Positions 29,522 to 39,003 of a stretch of 64,000 nucleotides of DNA are shown here, piece after piece. Position numbers and translations under genes: made by a program. Origin of the DNA: Poseidonocella pacifica. GTDB lineage: Bacteria > Pseudomonadota > Alphaproteobacteria > Rhodobacterales > Rhodobacteraceae. The stretch covers positions 186,001 to 250,000 of the forward strand of contig NZ_FOJU01000005.1 in NCBI RefSeq assembly GCF_900111875.1, given 5' to 3'. Every line of letters starts with the position of its first letter. The first letter of the stretch is position 1. The notes below the pieces were generated by a model, which was not told the origin of the DNA, did no database searches, and saw nothing but the letters and a program-made list of their open reading frames with translations.

Positions 29522-30307
29522 TTAAAGATAGCCTTCGGACCGAAAGCTGAGCTCGCGGGACTTGCCGATGATGAGGTGATCATGGAGCGTGATGCCCATG
29601 ACTTCCGCGGCGTCCAGAATCTGGTTCGTCATGGTGATATCGGCATCCGAGGGCGTAGGATCTCCAGACGGGTGGTTATGCACGAGGATCAACGCCGAGG
29701 CGTTGAGTTCGAGCGCCCGCTTGACCACCTCGCGGGGATAGACCGGCACGTGGTCGACCGTGCCTTGCGCCTGTTCTTCATCGGCGATCACGACGTTCTT
29801 CTTGTCCAGAAAGAGAATGCGGAATTGTTCCGTTTCGCGATGCGCCATGGTGGCGTGGCAATAGTCTATCAGAGCCTGCCAACTGCTGACGGCGTGGCGT
29901 TCCATAACGCGGGATCGTGACAGCCGGTGCGCCGCCGCTTCAACCACTTTGAGTTCGCAAACCACCGCAGGCCCCACACCGCTCACTTTCAGCAAACGAG
30001 AGGGCGGGGCAGACAGGACGCCGTTGAAGTCACCGAACACTTCGAGCAGGTGCCGAGCAAGCGGTTTGACATCCCGCCGAGGGATCGCGCGGAACAGCAT
30101 GAGTTCCAGAAGCTCGTAGTCGGGAAGTGCATTCGCTCCGCCATTGAGAAAGCGCTCTCTGAGCCTGGCGCGATGATCCTTGATATAGGATGGCAGCTTT
30201 GAGGCGCTGTCGCTTTTGCCCTTCGATTTCGTCACACGGACCTCATCATTCGAAAAGAACGACATGGGAACTTCGGCGAAATTGAAGAACTTTTTCATGC
30301 TATGCAC
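29522..30307 (-). CDS. radC: RadC family protein with JAMM/MPN+ domain
   Basis: A 261-residue RadC-type protein. The N-terminal HhH-like part (VSGVGPAVV, about 100-110) precedes a JAMM domain with the [12 protein letters not shown] metal motif (about 212-223) and the DHLIIG end. RadC was first tied to DNA repair but its role is unsettled. Several starts are possible: GTG 30307, ATG 30298 or ATG 30265. None has a clear ribosome site, so the N-terminus is uncertain by up to 14 residues. A 213-base gap separates the stop from secA, convergent, and I see nothing convincing in it. Confidence 0.85.
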   Translation of the reverse strand: MHSMKKFFNFAEVPMSFFSNDEVRVTKSKGKSDSASKLPSYIKDHRARLRERFLNGGANALPDYELLELMLFRAIPRRDVKPLARHLLEVFGDFNGVLSAPPSRLLKVSGVGPAVVCELKVVEAAAHRLSRSRVMERHAVSSWQALIDYCHATMAHRETEQFRILFLDKKNVVIADEEQAQGTVDHVPVYPREVVKRALELNASALILVHNHPSGDPTPSDADITMTNQILDAAEVMGITLHDHLIIGKSRELSFRSEGYL

Positions 30308-30375
30308 GATGCCGTTTACAGCATGAAAAATTGGTTAATGATGGGGAAAGATAGAGGTGAGAGAGGAGATATGTT

Positions 30376-30400
30376 CGCCGCCCGCAAGTAGCAGGCGGCG
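30376..30400 (-). terminator. Weak GC hairpin downstream of dnaJ
   Basis: CGCCGCC and GGCGGCG arms (plus 30376-30400) form a stem 7 bases before the dnaJ stop region ends. There is no T-run, so it might be a Rho-dependent end or mRNA stabiliser. Confidence 0.3.
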
Positions 30401-30406
30401 ATGGTA

Positions 30407-31567
30407 TCAGCTCTTCATGGAATCCCAGAAGCTCTTGACCGAGCTAAAGAAAGACGAACTCTCAGGACTGTTGTCAGCGCTCATGGAATCGAAATCACGC
30501 AGCAATTCACGCTGCCGACCGGTCAGGTTGACTGGTGTCTCGACTGCCAGTTCGATAAACATATCGCCTCTCGCTCCGCCACGCAGCGCGGGCATTCCCT
30601 TGCCCCGCAGACGCATTTGCCGCCCGGACTGACTGCCCGCCGGAATCTTCACCCTTGAGCGGCCTCCGTCGATCGTAGGCACCTCGATGTCCCCGCCGAG
30701 CGCGGCGGTTGCCATGCTGACCGGCACGCGACAGTGCAGATCGTTGCCGTCGCGCTCAAAGAGCTTGTGCGGGCCGACTTCGACGAAGATATAAAGATCG
30801 CCCGACGGCCCGCCCCTCAGGCCGGCCTCGCCTTCACCGGCAAGACGTATACGGGTTCCTGTCTCAACCCCGGCAGGGATATTCACAGAGAGCGCGCGAT
30901 CATTGTGTACGCGCCCGGCGCCGCCACAAGCCTGGCAGGGGTTCGAGATGGTTTGTCCAAGTCCGGAACAGGTCGGGCAGGTACGCTCTACGGTGAAGAA
31001 ACCCTGTTGAGCGCGTACCTTCCCCATCCCCGCGCAAGTCGGACAGGTGGTCGGTTCCGCTCCGCCTTCCGCGCCCGAACCCTTGCAAGAGTTGCAGGCG
31101 ACTGAGGTCGGCACGTTGATCGAGCGCTTGTGGCCACTGAATGCCTCTTCAAGGCTAATACGGAGGTTATAACGCAGGTCAGCCCCGCGAGCCGCGCGCT
31201 GACGCGCTGATCCGCCGCCCTGACGGCCTCCCATGAAGTCGCCGAAGAGGTCGTCGAACACGTCTGAGAATGCGGAGGCAAAGTCGCCTTGGCCGGCTCC
31301 GCCCATGCCGCCGCCGGGCCGTCCGCCGCCGCCCATGCCGCCCTCAAACGCCGCATGGCCGAAACGGTCATATGCGGCCTTCTTGTCGGCGTCTTTCAGC
31401 ACTTCGTAGGCCTCGTTGGCCTCCTTGAATTGTGCCTCGGCGTCGGGGTTGTCGGAATTGCGATCCGGGTGCAACTCCTTCGCCTTCGTGCGATACCCCT
31501 TCTTTATTTCGTCTGCCGAGGCCCCCTTAGAAACACCGAGAACCTCGTAATAGTCGCGTTTTGCCAT
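30407..31567 (-). CDS. dnaJ: Chaperone DnaJ (Hsp40)
   Basis: A 386-residue type I DnaJ, co-chaperone that stimulates DnaK ATPase. In order: J domain with HPD at 33-35, a Gly/Phe-rich linker (about 75-115), four zinc-binding CxxCxGxG repeats ([32 protein letters not shown]) and the C-terminal substrate domain. It lies 78 bases after dnaK on the same strand, with a GC-rich hairpin between them that may modulate the DnaK to DnaJ ratio. Confidence 0.97.
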   Translation of the reverse strand: MAKRDYYEVLGVSKGASADEIKKGYRTKAKELHPDRNSDNPDAEAQFKEANEAYEVLKDADKKAAYDRFGHAAFEGGMGGGGRPGGGMGGAGQGDFASAFSDVFDDLFGDFMGGRQGGGSARQRAARGADLRYNLRISLEEAFSGHKRSINVPTSVACNSCKGSGAEGGAEPTTCPTCAGMGKVRAQQGFFTVERTCPTCSGLGQTISNPCQACGGAGRVHNDRALSVNIPAGVETGTRIRLAGEGEAGLRGGPSGDLYIFVEVGPHKLFERDGNDLHCRVPVSMATAALGGDIEVPTIDGGRSRVKIPAGSQSGRQMRLRGKGMPALRGGARGDMFIELAVETPVNLTGRQRELLRDFDSMSADNSPESSSFFSSVKSFWDSMKS

Positions 31568-31595
31568 GGGTTTATCCCCCTATCGGAACGATTAA

Positions 31596-31620
31596 GGCCG
31601 GCCCGGTGCCCGGACCGGCC
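31596..31620 (-). promoter_or_regulatory. Stem-loop between dnaK and dnaJ
   Basis: GGCCGGTCCGG and CCGGGCCGGCC (minus reading, plus 31596-31620) pair over 11 positions with one G-U, around a 3-nt loop. There is a weak TTAA, not a T-run, after it. Probably an attenuator or processing site that lowers dnaJ relative to dnaK, though this is inferred. Confidence 0.45.
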
Positions 31621-31645
31621 CCAATCATCAGGTTCCGGATGATGA

Positions 31646-33562
31646 TCAGGCGCGCTTGTCGTCGCCGAGGTCTTCGAAATCCGCATCGACGATGTCATCG
31701 TCGCCCGGCGTCCGAACTTCCTCTGGACCATCCTCGTCGGTGGCACTCTCTTCCTGGCTCGTCTTATAGATCGCCTCGCCAAGTTTCATGGCCGCTTCGG
31801 TCACGTTCTGGATGCCGGATTTGATCTTGTCGGCATCTTCCTTCTCCATCACCTCTTTGAGGGCAGAGATCGCAAGCTCGATGGCTTCAATGGTGGAAGG
31901 ATCGACCTTGTCGGAGTGCTCTTCCATCGATTTCTCAGTCGAGTGGATGAGGCTCTCGGCTTGGTTCTTGGCTTCCACGAGATCCCGGCGAGCCTTGTCG
32001 GCCTCTGCGTTTTCTTCGGCTTCCTTCACCATCTTCTCGATATCGGCGTCGGACAGCCCGCCCGAAGCTTGAATCGTGATCTTCTGCTCACGGCCCGTGC
32101 CCTTGTCGGAGGCGCCGACGGAAACGATACCGTTGGCATCGATGTCGAAGGTCACTTCGATCTGAGGCATGCCGCGTGGCGATGGCGGGATATCTTCGAG
32201 GTTGAACTGACCGAGCATCTTGTTGTCGGCGGCCATTTCACGCTCGCCTTGGAAAACCCGGATCGTCACTGCGCTCTGGTTGTCTTCGGCGGTCGAGAAC
32301 ACCTGCGACTTCTTCGTCGGGATGGTCGTGTTCCGGTCGATCAGACGGGTGAAGACACCGCCAAGCGTTTCAATCCCGAGCGAGAGAGGGGTTACATCGA
32401 GAAGGACCACATCCTTCACGTCGCCCTGCAGAACGCCCGCCTGAATCGCGGCACCCATGGCAACCACTTCATCGGGGTTGACGCCTTTGTGCGGCTCTTT
32501 CCCGAAGAACTTGGTGACCTCTTCGACAACCCGCGGCATCCGCGTCATGCCGCCCACGAGAACCACTTCGTCCACGTCGTTTGCGGAGATCCCGGCATCC
32601 TTGAGCGCAGCCTGACAAGGCTTCAGCGAAGATTTGATAAGATCGCCAACGAGGCTTTCCAGCTTCGCACGGGTCAGCTTCATCACCATGTGAAGCGGCT
32701 GACCGCTGTTGGGGTCCATCGAGATGAAGGGCTGGTTGATCTCAGTCTGGCTGGAAGACGAAAGCTCAATCTTCGCCTTCTCGGCAGCTTCCTTGAGGCG
32801 CTGCAGAGCCATCTTGTCCTTCGTCAGATCAACGCCGTGCTCTTTCTTGAACTCTTCGGCGAGGTAGTTGACGATCCGCATGTCGAAGTCTTCACCGCCG
32901 AGGAACGTATCACCGTTGGTGGATTTCACTTCAAAGAGGCCGTCGTCGATCTCGAGGATGGTCACGTCGAAGGTACCGCCGCCGAGGTCATAGACCGCAA
33001 TCGTGTGGGTTTCGGTCTTGTCGAGGCCATAGGCCAGAGCGGCCGCGGTCGGCTCGTTGATAATCCGGAGAACCTCAAGACCGGCAATCTTGCCCGCGTC
33101 CTTGGTCGCCTGACGCTGTGCGTCGTTGAAGTAGGCCGGAACGGTGATGACCGCTTGGGTCACTTCTTCACCGAGATAGCTTTCGGCGGTCTCTTTCATC
33201 TTGCCCAGAATAAAGGCCGAGATCTGGGAGGGGCTGTACTTCTCGCCCTTTGCTTCGACCCATGCGTCGCCGTTGCCACCGTCAACCAAGTTGAAGGGCA
33301 GGTTCTTCTTGTCTTTGGCAAGATGGGGGTCGTCGAAACGGCGACCGATCAGACGCTTGACGCCGAACACGGTGTTCGCCGCGTTTGTAACAGCCTGCCG
33401 CTTGGCGGATTGGCCTACAAGGCGTTCGTCGTCCGTAAAGGCGACGATCGAGGGGGTGGTACGTGCACCCTCGGAGTTTTCAATGACCTTGGACTGTGCG
33501 CCGTCCATGATGGCGACGCAGCTGTTGGTTGTCCCAAGGTCGATACCGATGACTTTAGCCAT
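31646..33562 (-). CDS. dnaK: Chaperone DnaK (Hsp70)
   Basis: A 638-residue DnaK. The ATPase domain starts with [12 protein letters not shown] (about 5-16), has [33 protein letters not shown] and the [12 protein letters not shown] motif, and is followed by the substrate domain from about residue 390. The C-terminal lid ends with an acidic [12 protein letters not shown] tail and DDKRA. It is the central cytosolic folding chaperone with DnaJ and GrpE. The leader upstream, 33563-33672, contains nested stems. A 587-codon ORF on the opposite strand is an artefact. Confidence 0.98.
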   Translation of the reverse strand: MAKVIGIDLGTTNSCVAIMDGAQSKVIENSEGARTTPSIVAFTDDERLVGQSAKRQAVTNAANTVFGVKRLIGRRFDDPHLAKDKKNLPFNLVDGGNGDAWVEAKGEKYSPSQISAFILGKMKETAESYLGEEVTQAVITVPAYFNDAQRQATKDAGKIAGLEVLRIINEPTAAALAYGLDKTETHTIAVYDLGGGTFDVTILEIDDGLFEVKSTNGDTFLGGEDFDMRIVNYLAEEFKKEHGVDLTKDKMALQRLKEAAEKAKIELSSSSQTEINQPFISMDPNSGQPLHMVMKLTRAKLESLVGDLIKSSLKPCQAALKDAGISANDVDEVVLVGGMTRMPRVVEEVTKFFGKEPHKGVNPDEVVAMGAAIQAGVLQGDVKDVVLLDVTPLSLGIETLGGVFTRLIDRNTTIPTKKSQVFSTAEDNQSAVTIRVFQGEREMAADNKMLGQFNLEDIPPSPRGMPQIEVTFDIDANGIVSVGASDKGTGREQKITIQASGGLSDADIEKMVKEAEENAEADKARRDLVEAKNQAESLIHSTEKSMEEHSDKVDPSTIEAIELAISALKEVMEKEDADKIKSGIQNVTEAAMKLGEAIYKTSQEESATDEDGPEEVRTPGDDDIVDADFEDLGDDKRA

Positions 33563-33672
33563 GATTTCAGATCCCTCTTCTTAGGCGATGTCGGGGGGCT
33601 CGGACCCGTAGCGGCATCCTGCCCCGATCACGGGTGCCGAGGCACGGGATGCGCTCTCGACGTTCAGCGGGC

Positions 33673-33701
33673 TATATAGGGGGCGCAAATTGGGCCTGCA
33701 A
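33673..33701 (-). promoter_or_regulatory. Promoter of dnaK (heat-shock or sigma-70 type)
   Basis: On the minus strand TTGCAG (plus 33696-33701), 17 bases, TATATA (plus 33673-33678). The region before the -10 is CCCCC, giving CCTATATAG, which resembles the RpoH -10 of alphaproteobacteria. The -35 fits either factor. The leader would be about 100 nt. Confidence 0.45.
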
Positions 33702-33779
33702 CCATCACGCCTCGCGCAAACGTGCTTTTGTGAGACATTCCGTTACATTCTCGTCACCAAGACCGTGAGGAGAGCACAT

Positions 33780-34376
33780 ATGTATCGCATCAGAGGATTT
33801 GAGATCCACGATGGCTATCTCGACCGACACGCGCAATCGTCAGTGTTCAGCGCGGTGCAGGAGATCGCCCGCGCTGCGCCGCCCTATGCGCCCATGACCC
33901 CGTGGGGCAAGCCGATGCGAGTCAAGATGACCTCCGCCGGGCGACTGGGGTGGTATTCGGATCGGCGGGGCTATCGGTATGTCGATCAGCATCCTGACGG
34001 CATTCCATGGCCTCCGATCCCTGAGGTGATCATGGAGATGTGGAGGGATCTGGTGCCTGGCGGTCGCGATCCCGAATGCTGCCTTGTGAATTATTATGGC
34101 GAAGACGCCCGTATGGGTCTGCATCAGGACAAGGATGAAGCTGATTTTGCCTATCCGGTTGTCTCTGTCTCGCTGGGTGACGACGGACTGTTTCGCATTG
34201 GGAATGACACGAAGGGCGGAAAGACGGAATCGCTCTGGCTGCGGTCCGGTGATGTGGTGGTCATGGGCGGAGACGCCCGGCTGCGCTATCATGGCATAGA
34301 CAAGATCCGGTTTGGCACCTCTACGCTGCTGCCAAAGGGCGGCCGGATCAATCTTACTCTGCGGGTCGTGACCTAA
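33780..34376 (+). CDS. alkB: AlkB-type 2-oxoglutarate/Fe(II) dioxygenase
   Basis: A 198-residue AlkB, which uses Fe(II), oxygen and 2-oxoglutarate to remove methyl groups from 1-methyladenine and 3-methylcytosine in DNA. Metal ligands are H115 and D117 in LHQDKDE and H171 in RYHGI. The 2-oxoglutarate salt-bridge arginines lie at R189/R195 in GRINLTLR. GAGGAG precedes ATG 33780. It is divergent from dnaK and convergent with the SH3-protein gene, whose stop abuts its own (34373-34376). Confidence 0.93.
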   Translation: MYRIRGFEIHDGYLDRHAQSSVFSAVQEIARAAPPYAPMTPWGKPMRVKMTSAGRLGWYSDRRGYRYVDQHPDGIPWPPIPEVIMEMWRDLVPGGRDPECCLVNYYGEDARMGLHQDKDEADFAYPVVSVSLGDDGLFRIGNDTKGGKTESLWLRSGDVVVMGGDARLRYHGIDKIRFGTSTLLPKGGRINLTLRVVT

Positions 34377-34966
34377 GGCATGAGTGAGCAGCATCCTGAC
34401 AGCAACCGCATGCCCATCGGCGCCTCGAGCAGGAGATCACTTGTCAGCCCATAGATGATATCCGACATCCCGTCGGAACAGGCGCGCCGCGACACAAGAA
34501 GCTGCGCAGTCCCCTCGGCACTTCGGATCAGGGCAACATCGCTTCGGTTGGCGGAGCTTATGCTGTCGCCAGCTGCGAAGGCCGTTTCGGCGCCCTCAGG
34601 GGTCCGAAAGGTGAGTTGCCCATCTGCGCCTACCTGGAGCGACCAGAACGGCTCAGTCCCCGAGCATTGGAGTGGACGCCCTAGCAACGCTTCGGAGCCG
34701 GGCTGACGGCGCATGTAACGGGCGGATACCCATGCGGGGCCGCCCTCATGCGTGATGCGAAGCCAGCCGTCCTGAGCCCCGGTGACCTCAACACCCGACG
34801 CCGACGCTGAAAGGTCTCCGATATCCTGCCCCTGTACTGTGGGCGCTGCGCGGATGTTCAGGGAAACGTTTGGCGCCAACCCGTCCACGTCATACAGGGC
34901 GGGATAGTCCTCTGCCGCTGCAGGCAAGGCGAGGGCCAAGATCATGACTGCCCAGAGGCCCCTCAT
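34373..34966 (-). CDS. Secreted SH3-domain protein, function unknown
   Basis: A 197-residue exported protein: signal peptide (about 1-18, ending AAA-E), a bacterial SH3 domain (about 25-90, with LNIRAAPTVQGQDIG and GWLRI-GPAWVSARYM) and a C-terminal domain with two cysteine-bearing stretches (CSGTEPFWSLQV and ACSDGMSD). This combination, a COG3650-like tail behind an SH3 domain, is seen in envelope proteins. It starts within the stop of the permease gene (ATGA overlap), suggesting that the two are made together. Its role is unknown. Confidence 0.7.
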   Translation of the reverse strand: MRGLWAVMILALALPAAAEDYPALYDVDGLAPNVSLNIRAAPTVQGQDIGDLSASASGVEVTGAQDGWLRITHEGGPAWVSARYMRRQPGSEALLGRPLQCSGTEPFWSLQVGADGQLTFRTPEGAETAFAAGDSISSANRSDVALIRSAEGTAQLLVSRRACSDGMSDIIYGLTSDLLLEAPMGMRLLSGCCSLMP

Positions 34967-35784
34967 CGACGTGCCCCCCAGCTGAGGGAGGCATTCTTGC
35001 GGGTAACGAACTCTCCGAGAAGCCCGAGCATGAGGAAAGCTATAGCGAACCAGATCGGGTAGCTGATCGAGGAATTGCGGGGAAAGTAATTGAGAAACAT
35101 GAATCCTCGGGCCTGATCAATTGCATGGAACAGCGGATTCCAATCAAAAAGTGCGACCATTGAGGCTGGCAAGGTGTTGGCGACGAACATCTTGCCAGAG
35201 GCGATCATATTGACGCGCTGGTAGATGGTGGAAACGAGGCTGATCGTGCCGGGCATCCATGGTTTCAAGGCGAGCAGTACAAGCCCGATGGAGCAACCCG
35301 CGAACCATGCCAGCACGAACATCGCGAAAGCCCCCGCCGGATTGGGAATATAGATTGGCGTGAAGGCAACGTGATAGATGAAGAGAAGCGTGAGCATGGC
35401 AAGTATCTGAACATAAAGCGCCGCCAATGCCGCCGAACTGATGGCGATGGCGGTGTTCATCGGAGCATGCTTCATCATCGGGGAGGTCGGACCTTCGGCG
35501 CCCATCACCGCTGCGAGTCCCGCGTTGTGGGACAGGAACAGGAATATCCCGGACATCAGATAGAGCATGAAGTCGCCGCGGATCGCCGCACCTCTGATGT
35601 CCAGCAGGGTGAACATCGCATAAAATGCGCCGAGCATCACGATGCCCTTGGTCATGGAGGTCATCAGAGCAAGCACGGCGTTGCCGTTCTTTTTGCGCAC
35701 ATGCCGAACGGTGGAGTGATAGATCAACTCCAGCGTCGTTGCCATGGCGGGCAGGCTGCCCGTGCGGCGAGAATGTCCAAACAT
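34963..35784 (-). CDS. KpsM-like ABC-2 polysaccharide export permease
   Basis: A 273-residue inner-membrane protein with about six hydrophobic helices (from residue 42 on). It resembles KpsM/ABC-2 permeases that export capsule or O-antigen chains, with LELIYHSTVRHVRKKNGN as the cytosolic start segment and a hydrophobic end before WGARR. I start it at ATG 35784. The much longer ORF to 37077 reads antisense to cysQ and the GT2 gene and is rejected. No KpsT-type ATPase gene is adjacent, so it must pair with one elsewhere. It overlaps the SH3 gene by 4 bases. Confidence 0.85.
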   Translation of the reverse strand: MFGHSRRTGSLPAMATTLELIYHSTVRHVRKKNGNAVLALMTSMTKGIVMLGAFYAMFTLLDIRGAAIRGDFMLYLMSGIFLFLSHNAGLAAVMGAEGPTSPMMKHAPMNTAIAISSAALAALYVQILAMLTLLFIYHVAFTPIYIPNPAGAFAMFVLAWFAGCSIGLVLLALKPWMPGTISLVSTIYQRVNMIASGKMFVANTLPASMVALFDWNPLFHAIDQARGFMFLNYFPRNSSISYPIWFAIAFLMLGLLGEFVTRKNASLSWGARR

Positions 35785-35827
35785 GATGCACCGCCCGATC
35801 CGATTGCACGGCAATGGCACGCCAATC

Positions 35828-35856
35828 TTGCCGTTCCGTTCACGGGGGACCATAAA
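35828..35856 (+). promoter_or_regulatory. Possible promoter of cysQ
   Basis: TTGCCG (35828-35833), 17 bases, CATAAA (35851-35856), 54 bases before the TTG start at 35911. Confidence 0.45.
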
Positions 35857-35910
35857 GAGCGCGACCTGTTGAGGCAATCTCGTCTCTCCGGGGCTTGAAG
35901 GAGACTGATT

Positions 35911-36711
35911 TTGAATCACGAAGAGCTTGTGTCTGTCATGCGCCGCCTGTCGATTGAGGCAGGAACGAAGATCATGGAAATCTATGAGGCGGACGATTTC
36001 GACGTGAAGGAAAAATCGGATTCGAGCCCGGTGACCGCAGCAGACGAAGCGGCGGACGCGCTCATCTCCGCCGGACTGAGGGAGGCATTCCCGGACGTTG
36101 ATCTCGTTACAGAAGAGCAGGCGGAGAGCCATACCGGCGCGGGGGATACGTTTCTGATCGTCGATCCGCTTGACGGAACCAAGGAATTCATCAAGCGCCG
36201 CGGCGATTTCACTGTGAACATCGCCTATGTTGAAAGTGGTGTTCCGGTGCGCGGCGTTGTCTACGCCCCTGCCAAAGGCCGGATGTTTTATACCACCGCA
36301 ACCGGCAAGACCGTCGAAGAGGCCGGCCCGTTTGATCCTGAGACGCCGGGAGAGACCACGCCCATCACGGTGCGGACTTCGGATAACGATGCGTTGCTTG
36401 TCGTCGCGTCCAAGTCGCACCGCGATCAGGCAACGGACGACTATATCTCCAAGTACAAAGTCGAGGACATGAAAAGCGCGGGTTCGTCGCTGAAGTTCTG
36501 CCTCGTTGCCGCAGGTGAGGCAGACCTCTATCCCCGCTTGGGACGTACGATGGAGTGGGATACCGCTGCGGGCCATGCCGTTTTGCTGGGCGCGGGAGGC
36601 AAGGTTGTCAGGTTTGACGATCTGACCCCGCTCACCTACGGCAAGGCGGAGCATGCAAATCCGTTCTTCATTGCCTATGCGCCCGATGTCGAACTCAAGG
36701 AGACGAACTGA
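35911..36711 (+). CDS. cysQ: 3'(2'),5'-bisphosphate nucleotidase CysQ
   Basis: A 266-residue inositol-phosphatase-fold enzyme that splits PAP (3'-phosphoadenosine 5'-phosphate) to AMP, and may also act on PAPS. Metal site: E68/E69 (TEEQ), D85-P-L-D-G-T90 and WDTAAGHAV (about 213-221). PAP is the product of every PAPS-dependent sulfotransferase and inhibits these enzymes, so CysQ here fits the sulfotransferase gene at 43960. Start is TTG 35911 with AGGAGA upstream. The GT2 gene follows after 10 bases (TTG start). Confidence 0.9.
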   Translation: MNHEELVSVMRRLSIEAGTKIMEIYEADDFDVKEKSDSSPVTAADEAADALISAGLREAFPDVDLVTEEQAESHTGAGDTFLIVDPLDGTKEFIKRRGDFTVNIAYVESGVPVRGVVYAPAKGRMFYTTATGKTVEEAGPFDPETPGETTPITVRTSDNDALLVVASKSHRDQATDDYISKYKVEDMKSAGSSLKFCLVAAGEADLYPRLGRTMEWDTAAGHAVLLGAGGKVVRFDDLTPLTYGKAEHANPFFIAYAPDVELKETN

Positions 36712-36721
36712 AATATCCCAG

Positions 36722-37942
36722 TTGACCGTTTCGGTCGTGGTGGCGAGCCGTGGCCGGCCGGAGCTTCTACCGCGATGCTTGATGGGGGTCGCGCAATCGT
36801 TCCACCCGCGCTTTGAGATCGTGCTGGTGGCAGATCCTCCGGGATTGGCCGCAGCGCGGCAACTCCCCTTCTTCGGGGCGATCAAGACGATCGGATTTGA
36901 TACGCCAAACCTCTCCCGCGCCAGAAACCGCGGAATAGCCGCCGCGTCGGGGGAGATTATCGCATTTATCGACGATGATGCGGTTCCCGAGCCGACGTGG
37001 CTTGACCGTCTTTGCGCGCCCTTCGATGATGAGACTGTCGCCGCCACGACAGGCTTTGTTCGGGGGCGCAATGGCATCAGTTTTCAGTGGCGTGGGGAAA
37101 CGGTTGATTTTACGGGTCAGGCCAAGTGCTTGCCCGTCGCGCGAACCCAAATCTTCCCGCCCAACCCTGACCGGATCGTGAAGCTTCACGGGGTGAACAT
37201 GGCCGTAAGGCGAAACTGGCTCGCCGCCTTGGGAGGGTTCGATCCGTCGTTCGCGTTCTATCATGACGATGCCGATCTTGGACTGCGCATCGCGGTGGCT
37301 GGCGGACATGTAGCCGTTGTGCCTGACGCTCAGGTTCACCACGGGTTTGCCAGGAGTGTCCGCAGGCGATCGGATCGCGTGCCGCTAGACCTTCTTCCCA
37401 TTGGCCAAAGTGAAGCGATCTTCCTACGCAAGCATGCCCCGAAAGCCGTCAGGGCGCCGATGCTCGCGGCCCAGGCGGCGGCGCAACGGCGGCGACTTCT
37501 TCGCCACATGCAGGGCGGCACGCTTGACGCATCCGAGGTGGTCCGTCTTTTGGCCGGGCATACGGAAGGACAGGAGGAGGGGCTTCGCGCGACGTTGCCT
37601 CCCACAGAACCTTTGGGGGAGCGGCAGGAGGACTTCCGCCGGTTTCCCGCGTTATTCGGGCCGCCCGTCTTTCTGGCCGGGCCATGGCGTCATCGAAAGG
37701 CGCTGATGATGGAGGCTCGGCAACGCACAAGACGGGGGGAGCGTGTGAGCCTTCTGATCCTCTCACGCACAGCGCTCTATCATAAGGTAAGCTTTGTTCA
37801 GGAAGGCTTTTGGCTACAGCGGGGCGGAGTGTGGGGCCGTGCAAGACGCGCTCAGCAATTGATCCAAAAGACGGGATTCGCCGAAAGGATTGGCCGCGAG
37901 CGCAGGCGTATTGCCCTTTTGCGGGGGTTGAGATCGCAATAG
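36722..37942 (+). CDS. Glycosyltransferase family 2 protein
   Basis: A 406-residue GT2 enzyme. Residues 1-250 form the GT-A domain: TVSVVVASRGRPELLPRCL at the N-terminus, IAFIDDDAVPEPTWL (DDD at 84-86, metal/UDP-sugar site) and FYHDDADLGLRI further on. The C-terminal part (about 250-406) is unlike the core and is basic. The start is unclear: TTG 36722 gives a family-like N-terminus, while ATG 36686 is also in frame and overlaps cysQ. It probably acts in the glycan pathway of this region. Confidence 0.75.
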   Translation: MTVSVVVASRGRPELLPRCLMGVAQSFHPRFEIVLVADPPGLAAARQLPFFGAIKTIGFDTPNLSRARNRGIAAASGEIIAFIDDDAVPEPTWLDRLCAPFDDETVAATTGFVRGRNGISFQWRGETVDFTGQAKCLPVARTQIFPPNPDRIVKLHGVNMAVRRNWLAALGGFDPSFAFYHDDADLGLRIAVAGGHVAVVPDAQVHHGFARSVRRRSDRVPLDLLPIGQSEAIFLRKHAPKAVRAPMLAAQAAAQRRRLLRHMQGGTLDASEVVRLLAGHTEGQEEGLRATLPPTEPLGERQEDFRRFPALFGPPVFLAGPWRHRKALMMEARQRTRRGERVSLLILSRTALYHKVSFVQEGFWLQRGGVWGRARRAQQLIQKTGFAERIGRERRRIALLRGLRSQ

Positions 37943-38003
37943 TAACAAATGATAGGTAAAATGTCGCTGACGGAGTAGGGAATTTCCGACTTTGTCCAAT
38001 GCA

Positions 38004-38032
38004 TTGACATGTTGGTGCCAAATTACTGGTAT
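38004..38032 (+). promoter_or_regulatory. Promoter of the galU-galE-glycan operon
   Basis: TTGACA (38004-38009), 17 bases, TGGTAT (38027-38032). The leader holds a 6-bp stem GTCGGG/CCCGAC (38040-38064). The -10 is weak. Confidence 0.4.
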
Positions 38033-38097
38033 CAAGTGTGTCGGGCGGGTCCTATAGTCCCGACGACTTCGATTTCAGGCATATGAAGAGGCGAATT

Positions 38098-38991
38098 ATG
38101 CAACGCAAGGTGACCAAGGCGATCTTTCCTGTGGCCGGTCTTGGGACGCGGTTCCTCCCTGCGACCAAATCGGTGCCGAAGGAAATCATGACGCTGGTGG
38201 ATAAACCTCTCGTTCAATACGCGATTGATGAAGCGCGTGCCGCCGGGATCAAGGAATTCATCTTCGTGACGTCGCGCGGCAAAGGCGCTTTGGAAGATTA
38301 CTTCGACCATGCCCCCCAGTTGGAGGAAGAGCTCCGTCGAAAGAACAAGACGCAGTTGTTGGAGGTGCTCGAAGCCACGAATATGGATTCTGGTGCCATC
38401 GCTTACATTCGGCAGCACAAGGCGCTCGGTCTCGGGCATGCAGTATGGTGCGCGCGCAGGCTCATCGGGGATGAGCCCTTTGCGGTCATGCTGCCCGATG
38501 ATGTCATCGCGGCGGAAAAGTCCTGCCTGCAGCAGATGGTAGAGGCCTATGAAGGCACAGGCGGCAGCATGGTCGCCGCAATGGAAGTCCCTCATGCCAA
38601 GACGAGCGCCTATGGCGTGCTCGACGTGCGGGAGGATCTCGGCTCGCTGGTCTCGGTCAATGGCCTCGTGGAGAAGCCCAAGCCCGAAGACGCGCCTTCG
38701 AATCTTGCCGTGATCGGCCGTTATATCCTTGATCCCCATGTCCTTCAGAACCTCAATGCGATGAAGTCCGGAGCCGGCGGTGAAGTGCAGCTTACGGACG
38801 CCATTGCACAAGAGATTCAACAAGGGCGCGGCGTGTACGGCATGCGTTTCAATGGACAACGCTTTGATTGCGGGTCCAAGGCGGGCTTCTTGCAGGCCAC
38901 CGTCGCATTCGGTCTCGCACGTGAGGAGTTGCGCGACGATCTGTACAACTACCTTCAGGATATGATGGCCTCCGAAAAAGCCGCGCAATAG
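38098..38991 (+). CDS. galU: UTP-glucose-1-phosphate uridylyltransferase
   Basis: A 297-residue UDP-glucose pyrophosphorylase making UDP-glucose, the first donor for many glycans. The nucleotide-binding GLGTRFLPATKSVPKE (14-29) is complete, followed by VMLPDDVI and LVEKPKPEDAPSN. I start it at ATG 38098 because AGAGGCG lies upstream; the ATG at 38083 is also in frame and adds five residues. galE follows after 12 bases, so UDP-glucose and UDP-galactose are produced together. Confidence 0.96.
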   Translation: MQRKVTKAIFPVAGLGTRFLPATKSVPKEIMTLVDKPLVQYAIDEARAAGIKEFIFVTSRGKGALEDYFDHAPQLEEELRRKNKTQLLEVLEATNMDSGAIAYIRQHKALGLGHAVWCARRLIGDEPFAVMLPDDVIAAEKSCLQQMVEAYEGTGGSMVAAMEVPHAKTSAYGVLDVREDLGSLVSVNGLVEKPKPEDAPSNLAVIGRYILDPHVLQNLNAMKSGAGGEVQLTDAIAQEIQQGRGVYGMRFNGQRFDCGSKAGFLQATVAFGLAREELRDDLYNYLQDMMASEKAAQ

Positions 38992-39003
38992 GGTCTGAAT
39001 CTT

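Noticed and set aside
31916-33679. 587-codon ORF on the strand opposite dnaK
   Set aside because: It is a by-product of GC-rich codon use. Long antisense ORFs opposite hsp70 genes are well known, and this one shows no family motif and has no ribosome site.
35785-37077. Extension of the KpsM-like permease ORF to 704 codons
   Set aside because: Residues beyond ATG 35784 are antisense to cysQ and the GT2 gene and give no membrane or transporter features. The family begins near MFGHS.
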